Shown: positions 8,467 to 17,669, counted from the first letter of the stretch. The stretch: 64,000 nt of DNA from Segatella hominis (GCF_019249725.2 NZ_CP137559.1:1673501-1737500); one strand, 5' to 3'. The notes: generated from the sequence alone by a model not told the origin. Program-made: numbers and translations.

Positions 8467-9342
8467 ATGAAACTCGGATTTTTACAGTTACATATTACGG
8501 CAGATGTTGCCGACAACAAGAGACGCCTGGCAGAAGGCATTATCGACCTTGCCCACCGCGGTGCAGAACTCATCGTATTGCAGGAATTGCACAATACGCT
8601 TTATTTCTGTCAAGTAGAAGATGTGGATAATTTCGACCTGGCAGAAACGATTCCTGGCCCCTCCACCGATTTCTACGGCAAGTTGGCCAAAGACCTCGGC
8701 GTAGTCATCGTCACCTCTCTTTTCGAGCGACGCGCACCAGGACTTTACCACAATACGGCAGTAGTGATTGAGAAAGACGGAACCATCGCCGGCAAATACC
8801 GCAAGATGCACATTCCAGACGATCCTGCCTACTATGAGAAGTTCTACTTCACCCCTGGCGACCTCGGTTTCCAGCCTATCCAAACTTCCGTGGGCAAGCT
8901 CGGTGTGCTCGTCTGCTGGGACCAATGGTATCCAGAAGCAGCGCGACTGATGGCTCTCCAGGGAGCAGAAATCCTCATCTATCCTACTGCCATCGGCTAC
9001 GCCAAGTATGATACAGAGGATGAACAACAGCGCCAGCGTGAAGCATGGACCACGGTGATGAGGGGCCACGCAGTTGCCAACGGCTTGCCAGTAGTAGCCG
9101 TCAATCGTGTAGGTTACGAACCAGATCCAAGCGAGCAGACAGGCGGAATCCAGTTCTGGGGCAGCAGTTTCATTGCCGGTCCTCAGGGCGAGCTTCTTTA
9201 CCGTGCCAGCGACAATGAAGAAGAAAGCATCGTGGCAGAAATCGACATCAAGCACAGTGAGGATGTGCGCCGCTGGTGGCCATTCCTCCGCGACCGTCGC
9301 ATCGAGAACTACGGAGATATCACCAGGCGATTCATTGATTAA
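8467..9342 (+). CDS. aguB: N-carbamoylputrescine amidase
   Basis: 291 residues of the nitrilase superfamily. It hydrolyses N-carbamoylputrescine to putrescine, CO2 and ammonia. The Glu-Lys-Cys triad is visible: LQELHNTLY near residue 40, GKYRKMHIPDD near 113 and VLVCWDQWYPEAA with Cys near 150. ALQGAEILIYPTAIGY and RGHAVANGLPVVAVNRVG also follow the plant/bacterial AguB pattern. It acts directly after the agmatine deiminase encoded upstream. The purine-rich region before the ATG provides a GAGAAAGAGAAA stretch that may serve as a weak ribosome-binding site. Confidence 0.93.
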   Translation: MKLGFLQLHITADVADNKRRLAEGIIDLAHRGAELIVLQELHNTLYFCQVEDVDNFDLAETIPGPSTDFYGKLAKDLGVVIVTSLFERRAPGLYHNTAVVIEKDGTIAGKYRKMHIPDDPAYYEKFYFTPGDLGFQPIQTSVGKLGVLVCWDQWYPEAARLMALQGAEILIYPTAIGYAKYDTEDEQQRQREAWTTVMRGHAVANGLPVVAVNRVGYEPDPSEQTGGIQFWGSSFIAGPQGELLYRASDNEEESIVAEIDIKHSEDVRRWWPFLRDRRIENYGDITRRFID

Positions 9343-9387
9343 ACCGTTTTTTGCCGGAAATTCCGATAGAATATCGGGATTCCGGCA

Positions 9388-9413
9388 TACATATATATAT
9401 TAAGGTATAGTTT
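9388..9413 (+). repeat. Single copy of the TATATATTAAGGTATAG element
   Basis: ACATATATATATTAAGGTAT followed by AG lies just upstream of the AEC transporter and matches the repeats at 1063-1165. The preceding bases (9358-9385) form a weak inverted repeat, CCGATAGAATATCGG. Confidence 0.6.
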
Positions 9414-9423
9414 TTCAGGATAA

Positions 9424-10335
9424 ATGGAGAATTTGGAAGTGATGGTGGTACTTTTCATCATCGTAATTTTAGGTTACGTCGCCTGCAAGTTGGGATATAT
9501 GGGCGACAAGTTTGACAAGAAGTTATCCAGCATGGTGGTAGATATCACCTGCCCTCTGCTGGTGCTCTCGTCTGTAATGGGCGATGAGCTGCCCGACCGC
9601 ACGCTCATCCTCCCGCTTTTGGGCGTAGGTTTCCTTACCTACATCCTTTTGCTTGTATTCGGTTTCGGGGTGCCCCGTCTCATCACACGCAATCATGATG
9701 ATCAGGGCATGATTGGCTTTGCCCTGATGTTTGCCAACGTAGGATTCATCGGCTACCCTATCGTGTCGAGCATTTTCGGTCCGAAGGCCATTTTCTATGC
9801 AGCCCTGCTCAACATGCCGAACACATTCTTTATCTTTACAGCAGGCGTCATGCTCATCAAGGGCGAGTACAGCATTAAGCAGTTCAATCCTAAGGTACTG
9901 TTTTCTCCGGCCCTTCTTGCTGCCTTCGTGGCTGCTCTCCTGGTAGCCTTTGGGGTTCATACTCCTGATATCATTGCACGTCCAGTAACGATGGTGGGCA
10001 ATGTTACGGTTCCGGCAGCCCTGATGATTATCGGTTCCTCGATGGCTAAGTTGCCGGTGAAGGAGATTATCGGCAGTCCGAAGGTATATCTTTCCTCGCT
10101 TCTGCGTCTTGTGGCAGTGCCTCTGAGCATTTATTTCCTGTTCAAGGTATGTGGTGTAAGCGATCAGGTCAACAACATCAATACGGTGGTCATTGCGATG
10201 CCTGTAGCGAGTTTCGGCACGATGTTCTGTCTGAAATACGGCCGCAATCCATCTCTCATCACCGAAATGACGTTCATCACCACGGTGGGCAGTATCATCA
10301 CCACCCCGCTCATCACCCTCCTCTTTTCGAAATAA
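9424..10335 (+). CDS. AEC-family transporter
   Basis: 303 residues with about ten hydrophobic segments, typical of the auxin efflux carrier (AEC) family. The early segment VVLFIIVILGYVACKLGYMG and the mid-protein GFALMFANVGFIGYPIV, with its conserved N and GYP, are family landmarks, and the C-terminal half repeats the pattern (NTVVIAMPVASFGTMF). Bacterial members move malate, lactate or other small acids; the substrate cannot be deduced. It follows aguB on the same strand but has its own short leader, and a strong terminator follows it. A role in polyamine export is possible but only guilt by neighbourhood. Confidence 0.85.
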   Translation: MENLEVMVVLFIIVILGYVACKLGYMGDKFDKKLSSMVVDITCPLLVLSSVMGDELPDRTLILPLLGVGFLTYILLLVFGFGVPRLITRNHDDQGMIGFALMFANVGFIGYPIVSSIFGPKAIFYAALLNMPNTFFIFTAGVMLIKGEYSIKQFNPKVLFSPALLAAFVAALLVAFGVHTPDIIARPVTMVGNVTVPAALMIIGSSMAKLPVKEIIGSPKVYLSSLLRLVAVPLSIYFLFKVCGVSDQVNNINTVVIAMPVASFGTMFCLKYGRNPSLITEMTFITTVGSIITTPLITLLFSK

Positions 10336-10338
10336 AAG

Positions 10339-10379
10339 AATCCCCTGATGTAACAGAAAGCACCAGGGGATTTTTATTT
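10339..10379 (+). terminator. Intrinsic terminator of the AEC transporter gene
   Basis: AATCCCCTG and CAGGGGATT form a 9-bp stem around a 16-nt loop, followed by TTTATTT, right after the stop codon. Confidence 0.88.
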
Positions 10380-10425
10380 ACGCAATGACACCTTATTTTA
10401 CACATTAAACGAAAAAACTCCTTCA

Positions 10426-10461
10426 TTTTTTCGTTATTCCCCGATTTTTGCTTTATCTTTG
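10426..10461 (+). promoter_or_regulatory. Promoter of the 10496 beta-barrel gene
   Basis: TATCTTTG at 10454-10461 is a full -7 match. A T-rich TTTTTTCG at 10426-10433 lies at the right distance for a degenerate -33. The transcript would start about 30 bp before the ATG. Confidence 0.6.
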
Positions 10462-10495
10462 CAACTATAATCCTTTACCAATCATATAAACAGAA

Positions 10496-12265
10496 ATGAA
10501 GATTAACAGTATAACGAAAAAAAGCCTGCTCCTCATCTCACTGGCGATGGTCAGCACTACATACCAGACACAAGCTGCACCGATTGAACATATCGGCGAC
10601 AGATACATCATGCATCTGCCGGAAATGGAACTCACCGGCGAAGAATCACTCCTCGACGTACTTATGATGTGCCCGGAAGTTATCTCACTCGACGGCAACA
10701 ACATCATCGGCGGAGATCCCTTCGCCAACCTCTACGGCAAGTTCGTCATCCGTATTGACAACCAGGAATACGGACTCGATTACGCCACCTTCCTCCACCA
10801 TTTCAAGGCTCGGGAGATAGAAACCATCAAGGTGTGCCAGAACGCTGAAGTGATGAAGGGATGCAGCAGTCTGAAGAAAGTCATCGACATCACACTACGC
10901 AAGAAGGAGAACGGAACCACTGGCAGATGGGGACTCTTCGGTGATACCTACGGCGGCGCAAAAGGCATCGTCAGCGTCATCAGCCAGCAGGATAAACTCC
11001 GTGTGCTCAGTCATGTAGAAGGCAACTTCCAGCGCACCTCCAGCAGCGATAAGGACGCCTACCAGGGCATCTCAGGCACCACCGTGAACCACTACTCCCA
11101 CGAGGGTGCCAAGCTCAATCTGCTCTGGACGCCTACCGCGAAGGATGTGCTCGAAATAGATGCGATGCAGACCTATACCCGCAACCATTTCACCCACACC
11201 CCAGCCGATTACGTGCGCGCTTATCATCTGCAGGCCGACTACACCCGCACGCTCGCCGAAAACGGTTCCAGCATCCTCTTTACCCTCGGTGCCGAGCATA
11301 TCAGCGACAACGGCCGCACACAGGAAGAAGCCCAAACATCGCCTTACCAGAACCACTCCACCTACCCCTTCATGGTGGTAGAATACGCCACTCCGGTCAT
11401 CACCTCCAATCTCTGGATTACGGCAGGATTCGAGGGAGGACTCTCCATCGAGAAGAACTGCATTGCCGGCTACATCAACCATTCCAACTATCAGGATTTC
11501 TACGCCCAGCTGGATTACAACATCGGCAAGTGGGGATTCATGGCAGGCGACCGCTTCCGCATCATCAACTTCCGACCTAAGCAGATAGCGCCCGAAGAGC
11601 ACTGGAAGCATACCACCCGCAACCACATTTACTCGGCAAGTGCCTATTACACCTTCACACCGGGACATACCCTGCAGGCCACCTACTGCCGCCGCATCTT
11701 CAATCCTGAGTTCGGCGATTTCGTAACCGCAGGCGATATGGAGGGTGCCTGGCAGCCGGTTTATACTGCGGATATAGGCAACAGTATGGCCAACGTGGTA
11801 GAACTCAAGCATACCTACAGCCGCCCAGCCTTCGTGCTCAGCACCTCGGTAAAGAACATCCACCAGCACCTGCTCAACTCCATCCACGACAATACGCTCG
11901 GCATCGGAACCACCGCCTTCTGGCATAAGGGCATCATGCGCCTCACTGCCGGTATCAACTACTTCTGGCAGCGTAGCGAGACCCCTTCTGAGGAAACTCA
12001 GCAGCGCGATGCAGATTACAACCATTTTGCCGTATTCAAGCTGGCACCGCAGTTCACGTTAGCCGATGGCTGGCGCCTCACTTCCAACATCATCTGGTGC
12101 ACGCGCCGCAGCAGCAATGCCTATACCCCAGCTAATCTCTATGCCGAAGTGGGAGTATATAAGAATCTGGGTAAGCACTGGACGCTTGAAGGCCGCTTCC
12201 ACGACATGGCAAGCCAGCACTTTGGCAACCGCGCCGCCACCATCGGCTGCACCTATTATTTTTAA
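10496..12265 (+). CDS. Outer-membrane beta-barrel protein, TonB-receptor-like
   Basis: 589 residues with a Sec signal peptide (SLLLISLAMVSTTYQTQA). Residues about 30-150 are a reduced plug-like domain (EESLLDVLMMCPEVISLDGNN, then a strand-turn-strand ending in VIDITLRKK), matching the plug-to-barrel junction of TonB-dependent receptors. The rest is amphipathic beta strand ending in GCTYYF, a proper C-terminal barrel strand with terminal Phe. There is no carboxypeptidase-like N-domain, and the protein is shorter than classical receptors. The substrate is unknown. It is convergent with the heme receptor gene, the two being separated by one terminator, so it is probably an independent unit. Confidence 0.7.
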   Translation: MKINSITKKSLLLISLAMVSTTYQTQAAPIEHIGDRYIMHLPEMELTGEESLLDVLMMCPEVISLDGNNIIGGDPFANLYGKFVIRIDNQEYGLDYATFLHHFKAREIETIKVCQNAEVMKGCSSLKKVIDITLRKKENGTTGRWGLFGDTYGGAKGIVSVISQQDKLRVLSHVEGNFQRTSSSDKDAYQGISGTTVNHYSHEGAKLNLLWTPTAKDVLEIDAMQTYTRNHFTHTPADYVRAYHLQADYTRTLAENGSSILFTLGAEHISDNGRTQEEAQTSPYQNHSTYPFMVVEYATPVITSNLWITAGFEGGLSIEKNCIAGYINHSNYQDFYAQLDYNIGKWGFMAGDRFRIINFRPKQIAPEEHWKHTTRNHIYSASAYYTFTPGHTLQATYCRRIFNPEFGDFVTAGDMEGAWQPVYTADIGNSMANVVELKHTYSRPAFVLSTSVKNIHQHLLNSIHDNTLGIGTTAFWHKGIMRLTAGINYFWQRSETPSEETQQRDADYNHFAVFKLAPQFTLADGWRLTSNIIWCTRRSSNAYTPANLYAEVGVYKNLGKHWTLEGRFHDMASQHFGNRAATIGCTYYF

Positions 12266-12380
12266 CCCTCTTTTCTCACCTATCGCCAACGGCTTTATTT
12301 ACGAGAAACAGAGAGGATACTGACTTTCAAAGAAAAAGGACTTTCGAGGAAGATTATCCAATGAAAGAGAAAGAAAGAAC

Positions 12381-12426
12381 AAATCCCAATCCTTTGGAAT
12401 AAATTCCGTGGATTGGGATTTTTATT
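12381..12426. terminator. Terminator between convergent barrel genes
   Basis: AAATCCCAATCC and GGATTGGGATTT form a perfect 12-bp stem around a 16-nt loop, followed by TTATTAT. The A-rich left side allows it to work for the minus-strand heme operon as well. Confidence 0.88.
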
Positions 12427-12495
12427 ATGCAGAAGAAATTATAGTTAATTTCAGTAAGTTTCCTAAAGACAACTTGAGAATTTCCTAAATGAACA

Positions 12496-14475
12496 TTAGA
12501 AAAACTTGTCAATATCAATGGAAACTCCTATCTGGAAGGTCACACCATCCGTAATCGGACTGTTCAGATAATAATACTTAGGCTTATAACCGAAGAGATT
12601 ATCCAGCGCCGCATTTACCTTCACCGCCTTGCCGATGCGCTGCACCAGCGAGAGTTTCCAGAGCGTGTAGGCAGGATATTCCACGGAGATCGTGCCCTTG
12701 CTCACATCATAATAGTCCTTGTATTCCACATTCTCCACGCCCGAAAGCACACGCCCCTGCAAACCGATGTTCAGCCCATAGTTGCTGCTTATCTGGCGAT
12801 CGTAGTCCATACGCACGTTCAGCGCATGCTCACGGGCAGGAATATACTGGTTGTTGATGGAATTCCCGTCCTTGTCCTTCGCCAGCTGCTCCTTCGTATA
12901 AGCATAAGTGATGCGAGCACCCAGACCATTGTTCCATTTCGCCTGTGCCCCTACTTCACCACCACACACGCTGTAGTCGTCCAGATTAGAATAAGGCAGA
13001 TAAGGCAGCTTGTCTTCCGCCGTCTTGAAATAAGGAGCCGCCGTAGAAAGCTTGTTCTTCACCTTATTATAATATATAGAGGCCGTATAGTTGTAGTGGC
13101 CCTTCGCATATTCGGCCGAGAGATTGAAGTTATGGCTCACCTCCGATTTCAGATGCTCGTTGCCCTCCACGATCCAGATGCCCGACATATCGAAGTTGTA
13201 GTACTTCTCCTTCAGCGTAGGCGCCCTGAATCCCATACCATAGCCGGCACGGATGGCAAGATTGCGCAATGGCTTGTAACAAACGTTCAGCTTCGGCGTG
13301 AGATGAGAATCCTTGCCATCGGAGAAATAGTCGTAGCGCAGCGCACCCACCAGCTCCCACCGGTCGTTGAGGCGCCAGTCGTACTGGGCAAAGAGATCCC
13401 AACTGTCCTGCTTCCTGGTTTCTCCCTCCAGATTGGTGTTGTAGAGATAGTCATGCAGCAGATCGGAACCCACGGTCAGCACGTCGCCACCCCCGAAAGT
13501 ATGATTGTAGAGCAGGCGGAAGGAATTCTGCACATTACTGTAGTCACGGATGTCAAGACGGGTGATGCGCTGATAGTCCGACTTGTCATACTGGTCGAAC
13601 GCATAACTTGCCTGCAGGTCGTCAGCATCCGAAATCTGCCAGTTCATGCGCAGACCGCCCGAGAAGTCACGGTAGCGCTCAGGCTGGTCGGCCGACCTCA
13701 CTGTTTCACGAAAGAAATATCCCGCACGCCCCGTCAGACTGAAGTTGCTGGCAGGACTCCACGTCAACTGCTCCTTCAGATTGACCGTCTTATCCCCATA
13801 CACCGTAGAGATGATGCGGGTCACAGGATTCGCCGCACTGTGCACATCGTAATTGTCCATGCGGTTGAAGTGGGCAGAAAGCATATTGTTCCAGTGCTTC
13901 GAGTTCAGCCCCCACGTAGCCCCATATCGCTGCTCGTTGTGCTTAGCATATCGGGCGTTCACGTTGAGCGTCCAGGGCTGTCGGTTGCGCTTGGTGATGA
14001 TGTTGATCACGCCGCCCGTAGCATTGCTGCCGTAGAGGGCCGAAGCCGCACCCTTCACGATCTCGATGCGTTCCACATTATCCATATTCAGACGGGTGAA
14101 ATCCACGTCGTCCATCGTCTCTCCCGCCAGTCTCTCGCCGTCCACGAGAAAGAGCACGCCCTGTCCTCCGAAACCGGAGAAGTTGAGATGCGTCTGCTGG
14201 TTCATCGCATACGAGAATTCCACGCCCGGCAATTCCTGTTGCAGCAAGTCCTGCACATTGGTAGCATCCAGTCGGGCAAGTTCTTTGGCATTGATCACGC
14301 GCGTCTGAATCGGCGTATCCTTCAGGAATTTAGGCGTACGAGTGCCCGTCACCACCACCTCGTTGAGGTCGAACTGGCGACAAACGGAGTCCACGTAAGC
14401 ATCATCCGAGTCCATCGCAGCCGCAGCCGGCGCCGTCCCAGCCATGAGCATGGAGAATAAAATATATTTCTTCAT
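12496..14475 (-). CDS. TonB-dependent heme receptor, HmuR-like
   Basis: 659 residues with a signal peptide (FSMLMAGTAPAAAA). A TonB box region (LNEVVVTGTRTPKF) and plug domain (VQDLLQQELPGVEF, then VLFLVDGERLAGE, then ALYGSNATGGVINIIT) are followed by a 22-strand-type barrel. The barrel carries GFRAPTLKEKYYN and VEGNEHLKSE, matching the FRAP and NPDL-type boxes of heme receptors. It is the last gene of the minus-strand cluster, 46 bp after the HmuY gene. In Porphyromonas the HmuY lipoprotein captures heme and passes it to HmuR for TonB-driven import; the same role is inferred here. A vitamin B12 receptor is less likely because of the HmuY neighbour. Confidence 0.85.
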   Translation of the reverse strand: MKKYILFSMLMAGTAPAAAAMDSDDAYVDSVCRQFDLNEVVVTGTRTPKFLKDTPIQTRVINAKELARLDATNVQDLLQQELPGVEFSYAMNQQTHLNFSGFGGQGVLFLVDGERLAGETMDDVDFTRLNMDNVERIEIVKGAASALYGSNATGGVINIITKRNRQPWTLNVNARYAKHNEQRYGATWGLNSKHWNNMLSAHFNRMDNYDVHSAANPVTRIISTVYGDKTVNLKEQLTWSPASNFSLTGRAGYFFRETVRSADQPERYRDFSGGLRMNWQISDADDLQASYAFDQYDKSDYQRITRLDIRDYSNVQNSFRLLYNHTFGGGDVLTVGSDLLHDYLYNTNLEGETRKQDSWDLFAQYDWRLNDRWELVGALRYDYFSDGKDSHLTPKLNVCYKPLRNLAIRAGYGMGFRAPTLKEKYYNFDMSGIWIVEGNEHLKSEVSHNFNLSAEYAKGHYNYTASIYYNKVKNKLSTAAPYFKTAEDKLPYLPYSNLDDYSVCGGEVGAQAKWNNGLGARITYAYTKEQLAKDKDGNSINNQYIPAREHALNVRMDYDRQISSNYGLNIGLQGRVLSGVENVEYKDYYDVSKGTISVEYPAYTLWKLSLVQRIGKAVKVNAALDNLFGYKPKYYYLNSPITDGVTFQIGVSIDIDKFF

Positions 14476-14521
14476 TGTTATTTCTAAAAATCAGGATTGC
14501 ATCGGAAACCCTTTGCATTTA

Positions 14522-15349
14522 CTAATAAGGATACTTGTAGTTGATGGTGAGAAAACACTTCTTACCCTCCTGCGACAGATAGTTTTCCAGCTGCAGGGCA
14601 GCATAAGTACCGTCCTTGAGGCGCAGGATAAACACATGATTGTTCATGCTGAAGGCAGGCGGCATAGGTGGAATTTTCATGCTGAGCCATGATGAGAGCA
14701 CCTTGTTCACGCTGATGCCCTGCGAAGGCACGTAGCCCATCAGCATCAGGTCCTGACTGTCCCACACCAGGTTTTCGCTCCATTCATCCTCCTGGAAGTT
14801 CATGTTTCTGAAAGCCTCGCTGCTCTCTGGCAGTTCGTCCATCGAAGTATAGGAAGTCTCCAGCACAGCCCCGCCGTTGGTTCTCACGTTATTGCGGTGT
14901 ACGGCCAGGGTCCATTCCTCAGGCTCCTCCTGTCCCTCAGTAGGCGTATAATAAGAGAAGGTGTTCTTCTTGATTCCCTCTCCGAAGACATCAAACCAGT
15001 ACATATATTGTCCCGCCTTTCTGCCCTGTGTAGCTGCCTCATGTCCCGCCTCCGACTCGTCTTTCTCGCCGGTGGCAGTCATCGGAATCGGGTAAGCCAC
15101 AAATTCCGTCTGCGCTTTCATCAGCGCCTCCTCATCCCCCGCCTCGGTGAGTCGCTGCAGCAGGTTCAGATCCACATAATACCAGTCAGTCCAACTGGTA
15201 GCATCTATCAGAAGCTGACCTTTCGCCGGCACTATCTCCTTCGGCTGGTCGTAGATATCGTCAAAAATACCGTTGCAGGAAGTGAGCATCAGGATTCCCA
15301 CTCCAGCAACGGTCATTTTGAGATGATTCATGATCGTATGAAATATCAT
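14522..15349 (-). CDS. hmuY: HmuY-family heme-binding lipoprotein
   Basis: 275 residues with a lipoprotein signal (GVGILMLTSCNG, Cys near residue 25). The HmuY fold is recognisable: DATSWTDWYYVDL near the start, EWTLAVHRNNVRTNGGAV in the middle (the family's W-D/T-hydrophobic-H-R block), and a C-terminal VFILRLKDGTYAALQLENY and TINYKYPY. HmuY is surface-exposed and takes heme from host or diet proteins. The ATG at 15349 gives a long pre-Cys region; a start at the later Met (MNHLKMTV, 15331) gives a more usual signal peptide. It sits between the calycin-like gene and the HmuR-like receptor, all co-directional. Confidence 0.88.
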   Translation of the reverse strand: MIFHTIMNHLKMTVAGVGILMLTSCNGIFDDIYDQPKEIVPAKGQLLIDATSWTDWYYVDLNLLQRLTEAGDEEALMKAQTEFVAYPIPMTATGEKDESEAGHEAATQGRKAGQYMYWFDVFGEGIKKNTFSYYTPTEGQEEPEEWTLAVHRNNVRTNGGAVLETSYTSMDELPESSEAFRNMNFQEDEWSENLVWDSQDLMLMGYVPSQGISVNKVLSSWLSMKIPPMPPAFSMNNHVFILRLKDGTYAALQLENYLSQEGKKCFLTINYKYPY

Positions 15350-15371
15350 CTGCTAAACAAGTTTATCAAAA

Positions 15372-16373
15372 TTATTTTTTTAGGAATTTCTTACCGTTGA
15401 TGATCACCACGCCCTTGTAGTTGTCACCTACCATCTGGCCCTGCAGGTTGTACATTTTGCCGTCGCCCTTAGCCGTCTCGCCCTTCACCGCGCCGATGCC
15501 GTTGGTCACCGCCTTGAAGTTGGTTGAGATATAGAAAGGCATAGAACCCATCTGGAATCTGTTGATGATGTCGCTCACCTTGCTGCCTTCATACTTCACG
15601 AGGATATTATTGTCCTTCTCGGCGTTGAAGCTATAATCATTGTCCATATTCATGCTTCCGCCCTTGCAGACAACGTGGAATTTCAGACCGTCGTTCTTGT
15701 AGTCACGATAAAAACCACCCTTCGCCTCATCGTAGGTAAGCCCCTTGATAGTGTAAGTGCCGAGAGTCATGTTGCCCATCACAGTATTGTCAAGCGTATA
15801 GGTAGGCACGGTCACGTCCATCTTCTGCGTCTCGCCATCCATATACTTGCGCACCTGATAAGTAACGCCCGCATTCTCATAATTCATCATACCGCCAATG
15901 CTCACAGCTATCGGACTGCTCACTTCCTTGATGTAGTAAGACTTGATGCTGTAGGTGAGCGGTAAAGGCATCTTGCCGTATTTGAACACCACTTTCAGCG
16001 TGAGCGAATTGTCAGCCATATTATAAGTACCGGTAAGCGATGAACCGGTGATGGATTTCTCCTCATTATTCACAGTCACCTTGGCGCTGAAAGTCTGGTC
16101 GGCCATCGTAATGACATGATTTTCGCCCATAGTAAACGTCACATTCTCGATAGTGAACGAAGGGATGGTAGCCATACCTTCCATAGCAGGGAGCGTGATG
16201 TTGCCAGCCGACATGCTGACCATTTCAAATTTCACCGTATCGCTCTCGCAAGGAGTATTCTGGCCCATCACAGCCATTTCAGAAGCACCGGAAAACTTCA
16301 GAGCACCATGCATCTGAGCCGACATAGAGGAAGCCAACATAGTGGCAAAAATAAGCGTAAAGAATTTCTTCAT
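15372..16373 (-). CDS. Calycin-like beta-barrel secreted protein
   Basis: 333 residues from the ATG at 16373; a further in-frame TTG at 16382 is unlikely as start. The signal peptide is FFTLIFATMLASSMSAQ. Two similar halves follow, each with repeated beta strands (ENVTFTMGENHVITMADQTFSAKV; KGLTYDEAKGGFYRDY), matching Bacteroidetes calycin-like domain proteins next to HmuY genes. The C-terminus (MYNLQGQMVGDNYKGVVIIN, then GKKFLKK) is the short conserved tail found on many Prevotella exported proteins, possibly a sorting or anchoring signal. It lies 23 bp upstream of hmuY and has its own promoter. A heme- or lipid-binding role is inference. Confidence 0.72.
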   Translation of the reverse strand: MKKFFTLIFATMLASSMSAQMHGALKFSGASEMAVMGQNTPCESDTVKFEMVSMSAGNITLPAMEGMATIPSFTIENVTFTMGENHVITMADQTFSAKVTVNNEEKSITGSSLTGTYNMADNSLTLKVVFKYGKMPLPLTYSIKSYYIKEVSSPIAVSIGGMMNYENAGVTYQVRKYMDGETQKMDVTVPTYTLDNTVMGNMTLGTYTIKGLTYDEAKGGFYRDYKNDGLKFHVVCKGGSMNMDNDYSFNAEKDNNILVKYEGSKVSDIINRFQMGSMPFYISTNFKAVTNGIGAVKGETAKGDGKMYNLQGQMVGDNYKGVVIINGKKFLKK

Positions 16374-16492
16374 TTTATACAATCTTTCGTTTATATTACT
16401 AATCTATTACCTTTTATTGAGTTGTTCCCTTGATGGGGATAAAGTAGAGGAATCGGCAGCCCGTCACAGGCCTCCAGTTCCTTTTCGGGGTG

Positions 16493-16527
16493 CAAAGGTA
16501 CAAGGTTTCTCCGGAATGTGCAATACC
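16493..16527 (-). promoter_or_regulatory. Promoter of calycin-hmuY-hmuR, with TAGGTATTGC box
   Basis: On the minus strand TAGGTATTGC (16520-16529) is followed by about 19 bp and TACCTTTGCA (-7 element at 16493-16500). The promoter at 17633-17669 has the same two boxes with the same spacing. A third TAGGTATTA copy lies inverted at 16560-16568. Confidence 0.7.
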
Positions 16528-16588
16528 TAAAAATATGTATTCCGCCTAATCCCCATTTGTAGGTATTAGACGGAATATCTCTAAAATT

Positions 16589-17569
16589 CTAATCCACGAT
16601 TTCAGCAGTTTGGTCTTTGCCGCTGTAGAACCAGAAGCCGGCTATCAGACCGATGAAAACCACCAGGATTCCCACCATCTCCACGACGTGATTTCCCGGG
16701 TCCACCCATATCTCCTTGAAGAAGCCGTTGCGTGCAGCTATCTCCACAGCCGACCAGAGCACGATCACGTTGGCAAGCGCCATTCTCAGGTTTCTGCCCC
16801 AGCTCTTGATGTGCAGTTCCTTCTTGAAGATCATGCCCGAACCTATCAGGCAGAGAATGCCCACGGCGTAGGTAATAGGGTGAGTAGAACCGAGGAAGAC
16901 AGGGTCGTAGCAGAACATGAGCAGCAGGTACAATCCCCACATCATGATGTTCCATTCCATGAAGGTGACGATGGCAGGATGATGAGCCATCGGACGCAGT
17001 TCCACACGTTCTTTCACGCCACAGTGGTTTTGAATCCAACGGATGAAATCGCAGCCCGTTTTGGTGCAGAACACGTACATCACGATAAACATCATCCACA
17101 TACCGAAAGAGGCAGGCATGATGAGGTATTCAGGTCTGGAGCCACGTATTTCTTTAAGTTCCGCACGTCCGAATTCCTCGATGGGAGTGCCATTGAGCGT
17201 ATAAGTATGATGAACCCCTACACCATTCACATATTCCGTAGCCGTCTGCACGATACCGTTGCCCACCAGGTCGCAGTGCACGCCGTATCTCTGTGCATAG
17301 TAGGCGAAGAGAAATTCCACCCATCCGGTCCAGAAGAGCAGTGCACCCGTCATTCCATAGCAAGTCTGTTTCGTATCCCCCTTTACGAACACGCCGCAGA
17401 TGGTGACGATGAGTCCCACAAAACCCATAGCGAAAGCCGAGTAGTGCAGCGTGGTAGGTTCGAGCGTATGTTCCATGATGATCATGAGCGCATGTCCGAG
17501 CGGCATCAGGAGCAGGATGATGAGGATAGATCCGATGGTCTTTCCCCAATACAAATTCTTCATTTCCAT
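16589..17569 (-). CDS. Polytopic membrane protein of the heme cluster, unknown function
   Basis: 326 residues with about eight membrane segments (for example SILIILLLMPLGHALMIIM, FAMGFVGLIVTICGVFV, MWGLYLLLMFCYD and VEMVGILVVFIGLIAGFWF). Residues about 100-150 form a hydrophilic loop between segments three and four. Histidines lie in or beside membrane segments (GHALMIIMEH, LHYSAFAMG, AHHPAIV), which would suit heme or metal contact, but no known family was recognised. It is the first gene of the cluster, with a promoter matching that of the calycin-hmuY unit, so joint regulation is likely. Start ATG at 17569 or 17563. Confidence 0.65.
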   Translation of the reverse strand: MEMKNLYWGKTIGSILIILLLMPLGHALMIIMEHTLEPTTLHYSAFAMGFVGLIVTICGVFVKGDTKQTCYGMTGALLFWTGWVEFLFAYYAQRYGVHCDLVGNGIVQTATEYVNGVGVHHTYTLNGTPIEEFGRAELKEIRGSRPEYLIMPASFGMWMMFIVMYVFCTKTGCDFIRWIQNHCGVKERVELRPMAHHPAIVTFMEWNIMMWGLYLLLMFCYDPVFLGSTHPITYAVGILCLIGSGMIFKKELHIKSWGRNLRMALANVIVLWSAVEIAARNGFFKEIWVDPGNHVVEMVGILVVFIGLIAGFWFYSGKDQTAEIVD

Positions 17570-17632
17570 TCTTAAAAGTCTAAAATAGTAAAATGTTATA
17601 AATTAATGAATCACTGATATAAAATTGAGCTG

Positions 17633-17669
17633 CAAAGGTACTACTATTTAGACAGATTCGCAATACCTA
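17633..17669 (-). promoter_or_regulatory. Promoter of the heme-cluster membrane protein gene
   Basis: Minus-strand TAGGTATTGC (17660-17669), 19 bp, TACCTTTGCA (-7 at 17633-17640). Both boxes and spacing repeat those upstream of the calycin gene, beyond what the general promoter consensus demands, suggesting a shared activator or repressor site overlapping -33. Confidence 0.7.

Noticed and set aside
8488..9255. 255-codon minus-strand frame opposite aguB
   Set aside because: The plus strand encodes an unmistakable nitrilase-family enzyme with its full triad.
11072..12025. 317-codon minus-strand frame opposite the 10496 barrel gene
   Set aside because: No start signals, and the plus strand has a signal peptide and a barrel end.
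12826..14460. Long plus-strand open frame (544 codons) antisense to the heme receptor gene
   Set aside because: It mirrors the receptor's codon structure, has no RBS or known motif, and its translation is rich in His, Arg, Val and Ile as expected of an antisense shadow.
16610..17575. 321-codon plus-strand frame opposite the heme-cluster membrane protein
   Set aside because: Antisense shadow: His/Glu-rich text with no domain, while the minus strand gives a clear membrane protein with promoter.
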